In this document: positions 50,637 to 59,045 of the stretch, piece after piece
How positions within the stretch are numbered: the stretch's first letter is position 1
Layout: the number at the start of each line of letters is the position of its first letter
DNA from: Bacteroidales bacterium UBA1173
GTDB taxonomy: Bacteria > Bacteroidota > Bacteroidia > Bacteroidales > F082
Direction of reading: 5' to 3'
Assembly: GCA_002311655.1 (NCBI GenBank)
Contig: DBYZ01000007.1
Location: 188,675-252,674, forward strand
Length of the DNA: 64,000 bases
Notes under the pieces: generated by a model
What the model saw: only the letters and a program-made list of their open reading frames with translations
What the model was told of the DNA's origin: nothing
Databases searched by the model: none
Program-made: the position numbers and the translations under genes

Positions 50637-52427
50637 ATACCTTGCTCTTTTTCCGTATTTCTTCTCTGGACGCTCTTTCTCTTTTGAGCGTTTTTTCTTG
50701 TCGCGCTTGTCCTTGCTTTTCTTGTCCTTTTTATCATTTGTACGGCTCTCTTTGCGTCGACGTTCTTCATGAAAGCTGTCTTTTGACTTCTTTTTGTCAG
50801 TCTTGTCTTGTGGCTCGCCGGTTGTTATTTCAACTCGGATTCCGTCGCGGTTCTTGGTCGGGTCGTTGAAACAATCGACGATGAACTGTGCCTTGGCGCC
50901 ATCGACAGCCACAAATGAGAAGTTTTCTTTCAGGTCGATATGACCGATTTCAATGTCTTTTGTGCCAGTCACATCGTTGATTCTGCCAATAAGTGAGTTC
51001 GGCTTGATATGGTCACGTTTGCCAAGACCGAAGAAGAGGCGTATCATATGGGAGTCGTCGTGTTGTTTCTTCTCCTTTTTCTCTTTCTTCTCTTTGCCGC
51101 TGTTTTCATCGACGTTCAGGTCTTTGGCGTCTTTGTAATAGTCAAGGAAACGGTTGAAATTCAGTGCAACGACACGTGTTATCAGTTCCTCACGGGTGAG
51201 CCAGCTGAGTTTTTTGAACACCACAGGCAGGTAATCGTCGATGTCGTCGCGCATGATGTCGACTTTTTCGAGGTTGTCGATATGGCGGAACAGCTGTTTC
51301 TCGCACACCTGCTGTGCGGTAGGGATGAGTTCGCGTTCCATCGGGCGCCCGAGTTGTTTCTCGATGGCTTTGATTTTATGTTTCTCCTTCATGTGCACGA
51401 GGCTGATGCAGATGCCGGTCTTGTCGGCGCGTCCTGTACGTCCGCTGCGGTGCACGTAAGTGTCGATGTCGTCAGGGAGGTTATAATTAATAATATGTGA
51501 GAGGTTGTTGACATCGAGGCCTCGGGCTGCCACGTCGGTAGCCACCAGAATCTGAGTGAAACCTTGGCGGAAGTGGTTCATCACGAGGTCGCGCTGTGCT
51601 TGTGAGAGGTCGCCGTGCAACGAGGCGGCGTTGTAGCCGTCGTGGATGAGGTTGTCGGCAACTTCCTGTGTCTCGAGCTTGGTGCGGCAGAACACTATAC
51701 CGTAAATCGACGGGTAATAGTCGATGAGGCGTTTCAAGGCGAGATATCTGTCGCTTGCCTTGATCATATAATAATTATGGCGCACATTGGCGGTGCCGGA
51801 GTTTTTCTGTCCGATGCTGATGCGCACGGGATCTTTCATGTATTTGTTGAGAATCTGCTCCACCTCGGCAGGCATTGTCGCCGAGAACAGCAGTGTGTTT
51901 TTCTCTTCAGGCATATATTCCAAGATGGCATCCACGTCTTCCTGGAAACCCATGTCGAGCATCTCATCAGCCTCGTCGAGAACCATCCACTGCACATTGC
52001 TGAAGTCGATGCGGTTGCGTCGTATCATGTCCTGCAGACGTCCTGGTGTAGCCACCACGATCTGCGGTTTCTTTGCGAGGCTCTTGAACTGCTGCTCGAT
52101 GCTGGCGCCACCGTAAACCGGCACAATCATGAGTTCCGGGATGTATTTGGCATAGCTGAGCAGGTCTTTTGTTATCTGCATGCAGAGTTCACGCGTAGGA
52201 CATAAAACCAAAGACTGAACGCTACGGTTTTTCGGGTCGATGTTTTGCAGAAGCGGGAGTCCAAAAGCTGCAGTCTTGCCAGTGCCTGTCTGTGCAAGTC
52301 CAACTAAATCAGTGCGTTGTGATAACAAAACAGGCAAAACCTCAGCCTGAATCGGCATAGGTTCCTTGAATCCTAACTCATCTATTGCCTTTAGGATTGC
52401 TGGGTTTAAATTGAAATCTTGAAACAT
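50634..52427 (-). CDS. DEAD-box RNA helicase with DbpA-like RNA-binding domain
   Basis: The protein unwinds RNA duplexes, probably in ribosome assembly or cold response (CsdA/DeaD type). Motifs run in order: Q motif GFKEPMPIQAEVLP, Walker A AQTGTGKTAAFG, VATPGRL, DEAD in VLDEADEMLDMG, SAT in LFSATMPAE, and HRSGRTGRADKTG. A DbpA-like RNA-binding domain follows near residues 450-540 (MIRLFFGLGKRDHIKPNSLIG), then a Lys/Arg-rich tail of about 50 residues. I start at MFQDFNLNPAIL, because the alternative TTG start at 52448 lies inside the -7 box. Confidence 0.96.
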   Translation of the reverse strand: MFQDFNLNPAILKAIDELGFKEPMPIQAEVLPVLLSQRTDLVGLAQTGTGKTAAFGLPLLQNIDPKNRSVQSLVLCPTRELCMQITKDLLSYAKYIPELMIVPVYGGASIEQQFKSLAKKPQIVVATPGRLQDMIRRNRIDFSNVQWMVLDEADEMLDMGFQEDVDAILEYMPEEKNTLLFSATMPAEVEQILNKYMKDPVRISIGQKNSGTANVRHNYYMIKASDRYLALKRLIDYYPSIYGIVFCRTKLETQEVADNLIHDGYNAASLHGDLSQAQRDLVMNHFRQGFTQILVATDVAARGLDVNNLSHIINYNLPDDIDTYVHRSGRTGRADKTGICISLVHMKEKHKIKAIEKQLGRPMERELIPTAQQVCEKQLFRHIDNLEKVDIMRDDIDDYLPVVFKKLSWLTREELITRVVALNFNRFLDYYKDAKDLNVDENSGKEKKEKKEKKQHDDSHMIRLFFGLGKRDHIKPNSLIGRINDVTGTKDIEIGHIDLKENFSFVAVDGAKAQFIVDCFNDPTKNRDGIRVEITTGEPQDKTDKKKSKDSFHEERRRKESRTNDKKDKKSKDKRDKKKRSKEKERPEKKYGKRARY

Positions 52428-52445
52428 AGATTGAAATTGAGGTTG

Positions 52446-52453
52446 CAAAATTA
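52446..52453 (-). promoter_or_regulatory. -7 box for the DEAD-box helicase gene
   Basis: CAAAATTA on plus reads TAATTTTG on minus, 18 bases upstream of the ATG at 52427. It overlaps the TTG at 52448, which argues against that codon being the start. Confidence 0.5.
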
Positions 52454-52465
52454 CAAAAAATATGC

Positions 52466-52473
52466 TATCTTTG
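52466..52473 (+). promoter_or_regulatory. -7 box for the serine hydrolase gene
   Basis: TATCTTTG matches TAnnTTTG, 20 bases before the ATG at 52494, divergent from the helicase promoter. Confidence 0.5.
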
Positions 52474-52493
52474 CAGGATATTTTTGAAATGAG

Positions 52494-53753
52494 ATGAAAA
52501 CGAGATTTTTCTTTTTAGTTTTGATATTTCTTTTGGTCTCCTGCTCGTCGAAAAACGACAGAAATCAATATACTCCGGAAGAGGTCGAGTCGTGGCCCGA
52601 AGTGGATGTTGATTTGATTTTCAAGGATTTGGACAAGTCTGTTATTGAGAGGAAGGCAGCACAGATAGACAAGACTTTTCAAAATCTCAGGAAGAAAACT
52701 ACGTTTAACGGCACTGCCTTATTCGCCGAAAAGGGTAGGATAGTGTTTGAGAAATCGTATGGTGTGAGAGACTTGCGCACCAGAAAAGGTGAGATTTTTA
52801 ATCATGATGTTTATCAGCTCAGTTCGGTCTCAAAGATGTTTACCGCAGAGGCGATTATGATTTTGAAAAGTCGCGGACTCATTGATTATGATATTGATAT
52901 AAGGGCTTATATCCCGGAATTCCCATACGAAGGCATAACGACAAGGATGCTGATGACACACCGTTCTGGTTTGTCGCGTTACGAGACTTTAGCCGACAAT
53001 CATTGGCCGGATAAGAAGAAGCCGTTCACCAATGATGAGATGATTGAGTATTTTGTGAAATACAAGCCCAATCCGTATTTCAAGCCGGACAACGGTTTTC
53101 ATTACTGCAATGTGAATTACGCTTTGTTGGCGAGCATTGTGGAGCGTGTTTCGGGCAAGACCTTTGTGGATTTCATGCGGGAGAATATTTTCGATGTTTT
53201 GGGCATGAATGACTCATATATTTATGATATGCCTAAGGACACCACGGTTTCGTTATACCTTCCGAATTGCATTCAAGGTTATTATATTGGCAGGAGAAAA
53301 CCTCGTCAGGCACAGAACGAGTACCTCAATGGCGTGAAGGGTGATAAAATCATGTTTTCCAATGTCGAGGACATGTACCGTTTCAAGGTTGCTATCGACT
53401 ACGGATTGTTGGTGCCGGATACCATTCAGGCGGAAGCTTTTGTGCCGGGAAGTCCAAAATATTCGAAGAGAAAAGACAATTACGGTTTCGGATGGCGAAT
53501 CTCAAGAAAATATCCCGGATGCTACTATCATTATGGCTGGTGGAAGGGTTATCGTTCGTTTTTCATGTTCGACAAGGTCAACGACCGCACTTTGATAGTA
53601 TTGACCAACACTGACAAGGGTCCTAACTCTGATGTATTTTGGAAATTATTGAAAGACAATACAATAACTTTGGCTCCTGCTTCAATAAATATTCCTGTTA
53701 TGGAACTTGAAGGCAATTTGTCGTATCCTTACGCATCATATCGCTACAGGTAG
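52494..53753 (+). CDS. Serine hydrolase of the beta-lactamase/PBP (class C-like) family, lipoprotein
   Basis: Enzymes of this fold hydrolyse amide or ester bonds with an active-site Ser; here the substrate could be cell-wall peptide, a small ester or a D-amino peptide. A lipobox (IFLLVSCSS) predicts envelope anchoring. The SxxK motif is S111-V-S-K114 in LSSVSKMFT, the YxN motif is in HYCNVNYALL, and the third motif is HYGWWKGYRS. The 419 residues match single-domain class C-like enzymes. The stop codon abuts that of the convergent regulator gene with no gap. Confidence 0.92.
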   Translation: MKTRFFFLVLIFLLVSCSSKNDRNQYTPEEVESWPEVDVDLIFKDLDKSVIERKAAQIDKTFQNLRKKTTFNGTALFAEKGRIVFEKSYGVRDLRTRKGEIFNHDVYQLSSVSKMFTAEAIMILKSRGLIDYDIDIRAYIPEFPYEGITTRMLMTHRSGLSRYETLADNHWPDKKKPFTNDEMIEYFVKYKPNPYFKPDNGFHYCNVNYALLASIVERVSGKTFVDFMRENIFDVLGMNDSYIYDMPKDTTVSLYLPNCIQGYYIGRRKPRQAQNEYLNGVKGDKIMFSNVEDMYRFKVAIDYGLLVPDTIQAEAFVPGSPKYSKRKDNYGFGWRISRKYPGCYYHYGWWKGYRSFFMFDKVNDRTLIVLTNTDKGPNSDVFWKLLKDNTITLAPASINIPVMELEGNLSYPYASYRYR

Positions 53754-54449
53754 TCATTCTGAATAAACCACAAGTTTATAACCTACGCCATGCACGTTTT
53801 CGATTCTGACGTTGGGGTCTTCGCGTAACAGGTTGCGCAGTCTTTGTATGTAAACATCCATTGTCCGTGCGTTGAAATAATTGTCTGATTTCCAGACCAG
53901 AGATAAAATCTTGGAACGTTCAACGACGCGATTTTTATATTGGCATAACACCACGAACAAGTCAAATTCCTTATGGGTGAGATGTTTTTCCATATTGTTG
54001 TTAAATATAAGGATGTGCTGCAAACAATCCAAGATATAGTTGCCGATGATATAAACGGCTTTTTTGTTTTCGGAGTCTTTCGACCTGTTGTAAAGTATCT
54101 CGATTCGAAGTCCGAGTTCTTCCATGCTCATCGGACGAGCCAGGAATTCGTCGGCGCCGGAATTCAAGCCTTTTAGAACAACATCTTGCTTGGGGCTTGT
54201 GCCGATAAGAATGACCGGGATGTTGCCGCCTCTCTTTTTAATCTCTCTAACCAAATCTGGACCGCTGATAATCGGGATATCGACGTTGATGAGAACCAAA
54301 TCCAGCAGTTCTTTGTTATAAAAATGCAAAGCTTCGTCTCCATCGTAGCATATTAAGACGGAGTAACCTCTTGAGACAAGGAAATATTTTGTTATCGAAG
54401 CCATATCCTTGTCATGATCTACTAACAAAATTTTTAATGGTTGTATCAT
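53754..54449 (-). CDS. OmpR-family response regulator with degenerate receiver domain
   Basis: The 231-residue protein has a receiver domain (1-120) and a winged-helix output domain (about 135-231, with HLTHKEFDLFVVLCQ, TMDVYIQRLRNLL and VHGVGYKLVV). The receiver has lost the phosphorylation apparatus: the phospho-acceptor Asp is Asn55 (LINVDIP), the second acidic residue is His12 (VDHD), the switch Thr is Gly83 and the conserved Lys is Arg105 (LARPMS). The fold is otherwise complete. No kinase gene adjoins. It should therefore bind DNA without phosphorylation, controlled by abundance, ligand or a partner; that is inference. A TAATTTTG box lies about 70 bases upstream. Confidence 0.9.
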   Translation of the reverse strand: MIQPLKILLVDHDKDMASITKYFLVSRGYSVLICYDGDEALHFYNKELLDLVLINVDIPIISGPDLVREIKKRGGNIPVILIGTSPKQDVVLKGLNSGADEFLARPMSMEELGLRIEILYNRSKDSENKKAVYIIGNYILDCLQHILIFNNNMEKHLTHKEFDLFVVLCQYKNRVVERSKILSLVWKSDNYFNARTMDVYIQRLRNLLREDPNVRIENVHGVGYKLVVYSE

Positions 54450-54515
54450 AATTCTACATTTGTAAGATTAGAAATCAATCGAAATCTGGGGGTGTTTGCG
54501 TTTGTTTCTCCATAA

Positions 54516-54523
54516 CAAAATTA
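54516..54523 (-). promoter_or_regulatory. -7 box for the atypical response regulator
   Basis: CAAAATTA on plus reads TAATTTTG on minus, about 67 bases upstream of the ATG at 54449. Confidence 0.4.
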
Positions 54524-54648
54524 TGATATGTAAAAAAATTCAAAAAAAAAATTAGGCTAAATCATTCATTATTAAGGTTTTTTAACATATTATTCTGTTT
54601 TTTGCATTAAATCTTAAAATTTTTTTAACATAGATAAAAAAAGTTTTG

Positions 54649-54656
54649 TATTTTTG
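54649..54656 (+). promoter_or_regulatory. -7 box for the candidate small RNA
   Basis: TATTTTTG matches TAnnTTTG; transcription would begin near 54663, directly before a structured segment that ends in a strong terminator at 54781. Confidence 0.55.
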
Positions 54657-54662
54657 CAGTGC

Positions 54663-54781
54663 GTAACGATGTACATCCATAGTCACCTATCCAGGTGATT
54701 TACATTGTTCGTAAAAGGTTTCATAAATTTTGGTTTTTGGTTCTGGAGACCGTTTCCGCTCAAGAAACGGTCTCTTTTTTT
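54663..54781 (+). ncRNA. Candidate structured small RNA or terminated leader upstream of pgi
   Basis: The roughly 120-base segment follows a -7 box and ends in an intrinsic terminator. It folds into a first hairpin: ACGA/TCGT and TGTA/TACA outer helices (54666-54712) around a perfect inner stem TCACCT-ATCC-AGGTGA (54683-54698), then a pyrimidine/T-rich single strand, then the terminator stem. No start codon with a sensible frame is present. It could be a trans-acting small RNA or a riboswitch-like leader of pgi, whose ATG lies 66 bases past the T-run. The two-hairpin form does not look like the long rod of 6S RNA. I do not recognise the family. Confidence 0.6.
54746..54781 (+). terminator. 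Intrinsic terminator of the candidate small RNA
   Basis: GAGACCGTTTC (54746-54756) and GAAACGGTCTC (54764-54774) are perfect 11-base arms around a 7-base loop, followed by seven T. It is the clearest terminator in the window and does not follow a coding gene. Confidence 0.93.
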
Positions 54782-54847
54782 ATGTTTTTTTATGTTTTTC
54801 ATAAAGAAAAAATTTGTATCTTCGCAAAAAATTAAAACCATAAAGTC

Positions 54848-56161
54848 ATGACAGATATTAAAGTTGAATTAGGACATGCAAATTGCCAACTCGCTGATAA
54901 ACAGATAGATACATATTTCAAGACTATCTATTCGCGTTCAGGAGCCGGCAGTGATTTTCTCGGCTGGGTAAATCTTCCGTCATCAATCACCGATGATTTC
55001 ATCAAGGATGTGAAGGCAAAGGCTGAAGAGCTCCGCAAGAAATCGGAAGTGTTTGTGGTGGTTGGCATCGGTGGCTCGTACCTTGGAGCACGCGCCGTCA
55101 TCGAGGCGCTGTCGAACCATTTCGAGCAGTTGGTTGACACCGGCAACCCTAAAATCATATATGCAGGCCATAACATGAGCGAGGATTACATGTCGGACCT
55201 CATCAAGCTTTTGGATAAGAAAGACTATTCAATGACTGTCATCTCAAAGTCGGGAACGACCACGGAACCGGCGGTGGCGTTCAGGATTCTTAAGAACCAC
55301 ATCGAGAAAAAATACGGTAAGGAAGAAGCAAAAACACGTATCGTTGCTATCACTGACAAGGCAAAAGGCGCTTTAAAGGTGTTGTCGGACAGCGAAGGCT
55401 ATAAGACATATGTTGTTCCGGACGATGTCGGAGGACGTTATTCGGTGCTTACACCAGTGGGATTGCTGCCGATAGCAGTGGCTGGTGTCGACATCGAGAA
55501 ACTCGTGAAAGGCGCACAGCTCATGGAGAAATATTGTGTTGAGAATCAGAATAATAGCAATGTCGCAGCACAATATGCTATGGCGCGCCAGGCGTTGTAT
55601 CATGCCGGAAAGACGAACGAGATTCTGGTCAACTATGAGCCTCGTCTCTGCTATTTCAGCGAGTGGTGGAAACAGCTTTACGGAGAGAGCGAGGGCAAGG
55701 ACGGCAAGGGAACATTCCCGGCAAGCGTCACTTTCACGACAGATTTGCACTCGATGGGACAATACATCCAAGAAGGACTACGTAACCTCATGGAAACCGT
55801 TATCAGTGTTGAGAATCCAACCAACGAGGTGCGTATTCCGCATGACGATGCCAACCTCGACCAGATGAATTATATTGCTGGCCGCAGACTCAATGAGGTT
55901 AACCAGACTGCAGAAAAAGCAACTATTTTGGCTCACGTCGACGGCGGAGTGCCGAACATCAGAATCGTCATCCCGAGAATCGATGCCAACGTGCTAGGAC
56001 AGCTCATCTATTTCTTTGAGATGGGATGCGCATTGAGCGGCTACATGCTCGGAGTTAACCCGTTCAACCAACCTGGAGTTGAAGCATACAAAAAGAATAT
56101 GTTTGCATTGCTTGGCAAGCCGGGATACGAGGAATTAAGAAAACAACTTGAAAATAGATAA
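54848..56161 (+). CDS. pgi: Glucose-6-phosphate isomerase
   Basis: Pgi interconverts glucose 6-phosphate and fructose 6-phosphate. The 437-residue protein is the short bacterial type: VVGIGGSYLGARAVIEAL, VISKSGTTTEPA (sugar-phosphate binding), the catalytic Glu in MGQYIQEGLRN and Lys in GVEAYKKNMF are present. A variant -7 box (TATCTTCG, 54817-54824) lies upstream, so pgi may be transcribed independently of the RNA that ends at 54781. A fragment of the GTCATTTCGA repeat follows its stop. Confidence 0.98.
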   Translation: MTDIKVELGHANCQLADKQIDTYFKTIYSRSGAGSDFLGWVNLPSSITDDFIKDVKAKAEELRKKSEVFVVVGIGGSYLGARAVIEALSNHFEQLVDTGNPKIIYAGHNMSEDYMSDLIKLLDKKDYSMTVISKSGTTTEPAVAFRILKNHIEKKYGKEEAKTRIVAITDKAKGALKVLSDSEGYKTYVVPDDVGGRYSVLTPVGLLPIAVAGVDIEKLVKGAQLMEKYCVENQNNSNVAAQYAMARQALYHAGKTNEILVNYEPRLCYFSEWWKQLYGESEGKDGKGTFPASVTFTTDLHSMGQYIQEGLRNLMETVISVENPTNEVRIPHDDANLDQMNYIAGRRLNEVNQTAEKATILAHVDGGVPNIRIVIPRIDANVLGQLIYFFEMGCALSGYMLGVNPFNQPGVEAYKKNMFALLGKPGYEELRKQLENR

Positions 56162-56173
56162 TTACACAAAAAA

Positions 56174-56200
56174 CGTCACTTCGTTACGCTCGAAATGACG
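56174..56200. repeat. Short GTCA-CTTCG/CGAAATGACG inverted repeat
   Basis: CGTCACTTCG and CGAAATGACG are 10-base arms (one mismatch) around a 7-base loop between pgi and the U32 gene. The ends match the element at 29709-29828, so it looks like a reduced copy. It may serve as a terminator. Confidence 0.75.
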
Positions 56201-56207
56201 GACACAC

Positions 56208-57470
56208 ATGATGCATTACAACGACATTGAAATAATGGCCCCGGTGGGGTCGTACGAGGCTCTGTCAGCAGCTATTCAGGCTGGTGCTGGAAGCGTATAT
56301 TTCGGCATCGGGAAGCTCAACATGCGCTCGAAGTCGACGAAAAACTTCACGCTTGATGACTTGCATACCATCTCGGAGACGTGTCACGCTCATGGCGTGA
56401 AGAGCTATGTCACAGTAAACACTGTGGTTTTCGACGAGGAGATGGACGAGATGCATGCGCTTTTGGATGCCATCAAAGCCAACAACATCTCCGCCATCAT
56501 AGCATCGGACCAGAGCGTGATACAATATGCCAGCAAGATTGGCGTGGAGGTTCACATGTCGACACAGTGCAACATCACCAACCTTGAGGCGGTGAAGTAT
56601 TATTCACAGTTTGCCGACGTGATGGTGACGGCTCGTGAACTCAATATCAATCAGGTGAAACATATCACCGAAGAGATTGAGCGTCAGCATATTACAGGAC
56701 CGAAAGGCGAGTTGGTGAGAATTGAGGTTTTCTGCCACGGAGCCTTGTGCATGGCGGTATCGGGAAAATGCTATCTGAGTCTTGACAACTTCGGCACAAG
56801 CGCAAACCGAGGCGCCTGCGTGCAACCGTGCAGACGAGGCTACGAGGTTACCGACCGTGACAAAGAAATCACGTTAGCTATTGAGAATGAATATATTATG
56901 TCGCCGAAAGACCTTTGCACTCTGCCATTTTTAGATAAAGTGTTAGCAGCAGGGGTGAAGGTGCTGAAGATAGAAGGCCGAGGCCGTTCGCCTGAATATA
57001 CCAAGGTGACGGTGGGAGTGTATCGTGAGGCTGTAGACGCAATAAATGCTGGCACTTTCAGCGAAGAGAAGGTCGCTGCGTGGACCGAGCGCCTGAGGAG
57101 CGTTTATAACCGAGACTTTTGGGATGGCTACTATCTCGGCAGAAAAATGGGCGAGTGGACCAAGAAATATGGCTCGCAGGCAACGAAAACGAAGCTTTTC
57201 ATCGGCACTATAACTAATTTCTTTGCAAAGATAAATGTTGCCGAAATCAGGATGGAGACACACGACCTTAATGTTGGTGACGAAATCATGATAATCGGTC
57301 CGACGACTGGAGTTTACGAAGATACAATAAAAGAGATTCGTGTGGATTTGTTGCCTGTAAATCAGACAGTTAAGGGAGAACTCTGCTCGATTCCGGCACA
57401 TGACATAGTGCGCCGTGGCGACAAGGTTTATAAGATTATTGAAGCGACAGAAGACAATGCAACACTTTAA
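56208..57470 (+). CDS. U32-family peptidase-like protein (TrhP/YegQ type)
   Basis: U32 proteins include iron-sulfur RNA-modification factors (tRNA or rRNA hydroxylation) once thought to be collagenases. The 420-residue protein has the TIM-barrel start MAPVGSYEALSAAIQAGA, the family signature EVFCHGALCMAVSGKCYLS and downstream Cys residues in GACVQPC that fit a cluster or metal site, with a small C-terminal beta domain. The size and single U32 domain resemble TrhP (YegQ), which acts in 5-hydroxyuridine formation in tRNA; that assignment is tentative. The next gene starts inside its last codons. Confidence 0.88.
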   Translation: MMHYNDIEIMAPVGSYEALSAAIQAGAGSVYFGIGKLNMRSKSTKNFTLDDLHTISETCHAHGVKSYVTVNTVVFDEEMDEMHALLDAIKANNISAIIASDQSVIQYASKIGVEVHMSTQCNITNLEAVKYYSQFADVMVTARELNINQVKHITEEIERQHITGPKGELVRIEVFCHGALCMAVSGKCYLSLDNFGTSANRGACVQPCRRGYEVTDRDKEITLAIENEYIMSPKDLCTLPFLDKVLAAGVKVLKIEGRGRSPEYTKVTVGVYREAVDAINAGTFSEEKVAAWTERLRSVYNRDFWDGYYLGRKMGEWTKKYGSQATKTKLFIGTITNFFAKINVAEIRMETHDLNVGDEIMIIGPTTGVYEDTIKEIRVDLLPVNQTVKGELCSIPAHDIVRRGDKVYKIIEATEDNATL

Positions 57471-58296
57471 TTTACATACACATAGCACTTTTTCTGACGG
57501 CAAGTCGCAGATGGAGGAGACAGTGGCGGAAGCCATCAGTCAGGGAATGCACACCTTGGGCTTCTCCGACCATTCCAGCGTGCCGTTCGAGAGCCGTGTC
57601 TCCATCCCGATGGACAAAAACGACGAGTATGTTGGTCATCTTAATGAATTGAAAATCAAATATAAAGACCAGATCGACATCCTTGCTTCGATGGAGATGG
57701 AGTTTATTCCGGGCATAGTAGTCGATTTTCAGAAAACGAAGAAAGATTACGGTTTGGATTATCTCATCGGATCTGTTCATTTAGTTGGCAAAACGCCTGA
57801 TACTCTTTGGTTTATCGATGGAAAGAGCATCGAGCCGTACGACGAAGGACTGAAAAAATACTTCGGTGGCGATATTAAAAAAGGTGTCAGAGCCTATTTC
57901 GACCAGGAAAACGAGATGATTGAGACCGAGAAATTCGATATCATCGGGCATTTCGACAAGGTGAAGATGAATGCGCGCGGCAGATATTTCCAAGAAGACG
58001 AGAAATGGTACCGCGACATGGTGCTTGAGACCTTGGATTTGATAAAACAGCACGATTTGATAGTGGAAATCAACACTCGAGGCTTGTACAAGCAGCGTTA
58101 CAACGGCTTTTACCCTTCGGAGTGGCTGTTGCCTCGCATGAAAGAGATGAATATCCCGGTTGTGATAAGCTCAGACGCTCATCAATATTGGGAGTTGACA
58201 TATTACTTCAAAGAAGCGGAAGAGGCTTTGAAAGCAGTGGGTTACAAAGAGACAATGTGCTATAAAGACTGCCGTTGGGAGGCGGAAAAATTATAA
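57457..58296 (+). CDS. PHP-domain phosphatase (histidinol-phosphatase-like)
   Basis: PHP enzymes use a trinuclear metal centre to hydrolyse phosphate esters. I start at MQHFNLHTHSTFSDGK (279 residues), the ordinary N-terminus of the family with the LHTHSTFSDG metal motif; the start overlaps the U32 stop by 14 bases. Later metal ligands are seen in MEMEFIPG, GSVHLVG, IIGHFDKVKMN and ISSDAHQYWEL. It belongs to the HisJ/HisK-like group, but other his genes are absent here, so another phosphoester or nucleotide substrate is possible. Confidence 0.9.
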   Translation: MQHFNLHTHSTFSDGKSQMEETVAEAISQGMHTLGFSDHSSVPFESRVSIPMDKNDEYVGHLNELKIKYKDQIDILASMEMEFIPGIVVDFQKTKKDYGLDYLIGSVHLVGKTPDTLWFIDGKSIEPYDEGLKKYFGGDIKKGVRAYFDQENEMIETEKFDIIGHFDKVKMNARGRYFQEDEKWYRDMVLETLDLIKQHDLIVEINTRGLYKQRYNGFYPSEWLLPRMKEMNIPVVISSDAHQYWELTYYFKEAEEALKAVGYKETMCYKDCRWEAEKL

Positions 58297-58300
58297 AGAT

Positions 58301-59041
58301 ATGGATACAATCATTTTGATGTTAGCGGTTTTGCCAGTCATTGTTTTGGCATCGTATATCTATAAAAAAGACAAATACGAGAAGGAGCCGATAGGCATGC
58401 TGTTGCGTGCGTTTTTCCTTGGCGTGCTTGCGATTCCGCTCGATTTGGTGGTGGTGGAGACAATAAATGTTATGATTCCAGGCAGCACTGTGTTTTACCA
58501 GGCGTTCTTCGAGGCTGGAATACCGGAAGAATTATGCAAATGGGCTCTTTTCATGATTTTCATCTGGCGAAACAAAAACTTCAACGAGTTTTTCGACGGC
58601 ATCGTCTATGCCTGTTTCATCGGATTGGGCTTCGCCTGCATTGAAAATATAATGTATGTCTTTGGAAATGAGACATTTGGCGGAGCTTTTGCCACCGGTG
58701 TGATGAGGGCGTTGCTCTCAGTGCCAGGTCATTTCCTCTTTGCCGTAATTATGGGATATTTCCTTGGCATGGCGAAATTCAGACCAGAACAACGTCGCAA
58801 GTATATGATGCTCAGTCTTGTATGCCCGATGTTAGCCCATGGCTTGTTCGACTACCTGCTGATGCTCTCGTCGGCGTTTTCAGAAAACAACCTCGAATGG
58901 ATGGGCACCTTGCTGTTTATAGTGTTCCTCTATCTTGACGTGAAGATGTGGAAAATCGGCGTCAAACATATTGCTAAGATGCAGGAGGAGTCACGTATTG
59001 AACATAACAATGAAATTTTCAGAAAAATATTTAAATCTTAA
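58301..59041 (+). CDS. PrsW-family intramembrane metalloprotease
   Basis: PrsW proteases cut membrane anti-sigma factors or lipoprotein signal peptides. The 246-residue protein has about seven hydrophobic segments and the family motifs EEx3K in AGIPEELCKWALF, FIGLGFACIEN, and the His motifs in PGHFLFAVIMGYF and LAHGLFDYLL. It starts four bases after the PHP gene and ends four bases before the DPP7 gene. Its target cannot be inferred from this window. Confidence 0.92.
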   Translation: MDTIILMLAVLPVIVLASYIYKKDKYEKEPIGMLLRAFFLGVLAIPLDLVVVETINVMIPGSTVFYQAFFEAGIPEELCKWALFMIFIWRNKNFNEFFDGIVYACFIGLGFACIENIMYVFGNETFGGAFATGVMRALLSVPGHFLFAVIMGYFLGMAKFRPEQRRKYMMLSLVCPMLAHGLFDYLLMLSSAFSENNLEWMGTLLFIVFLYLDVKMWKIGVKHIAKMQEESRIEHNNEIFRKIFKS

Positions 59042-59045
59042 TAAA

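Noticed and set aside
52428..52448. TTG start for the DEAD-box helicase
   Set aside because: The codon lies inside a TAATTTTG promoter box; the ATG at 52427 gives the normal family N-terminus.
54663..54781. 6S RNA as identity of the structured transcript
   Set aside because: 6S RNA folds as one long rod with a central bubble; here two separate hairpins and a long single strand are seen, and no diagnostic sequence was recognised.
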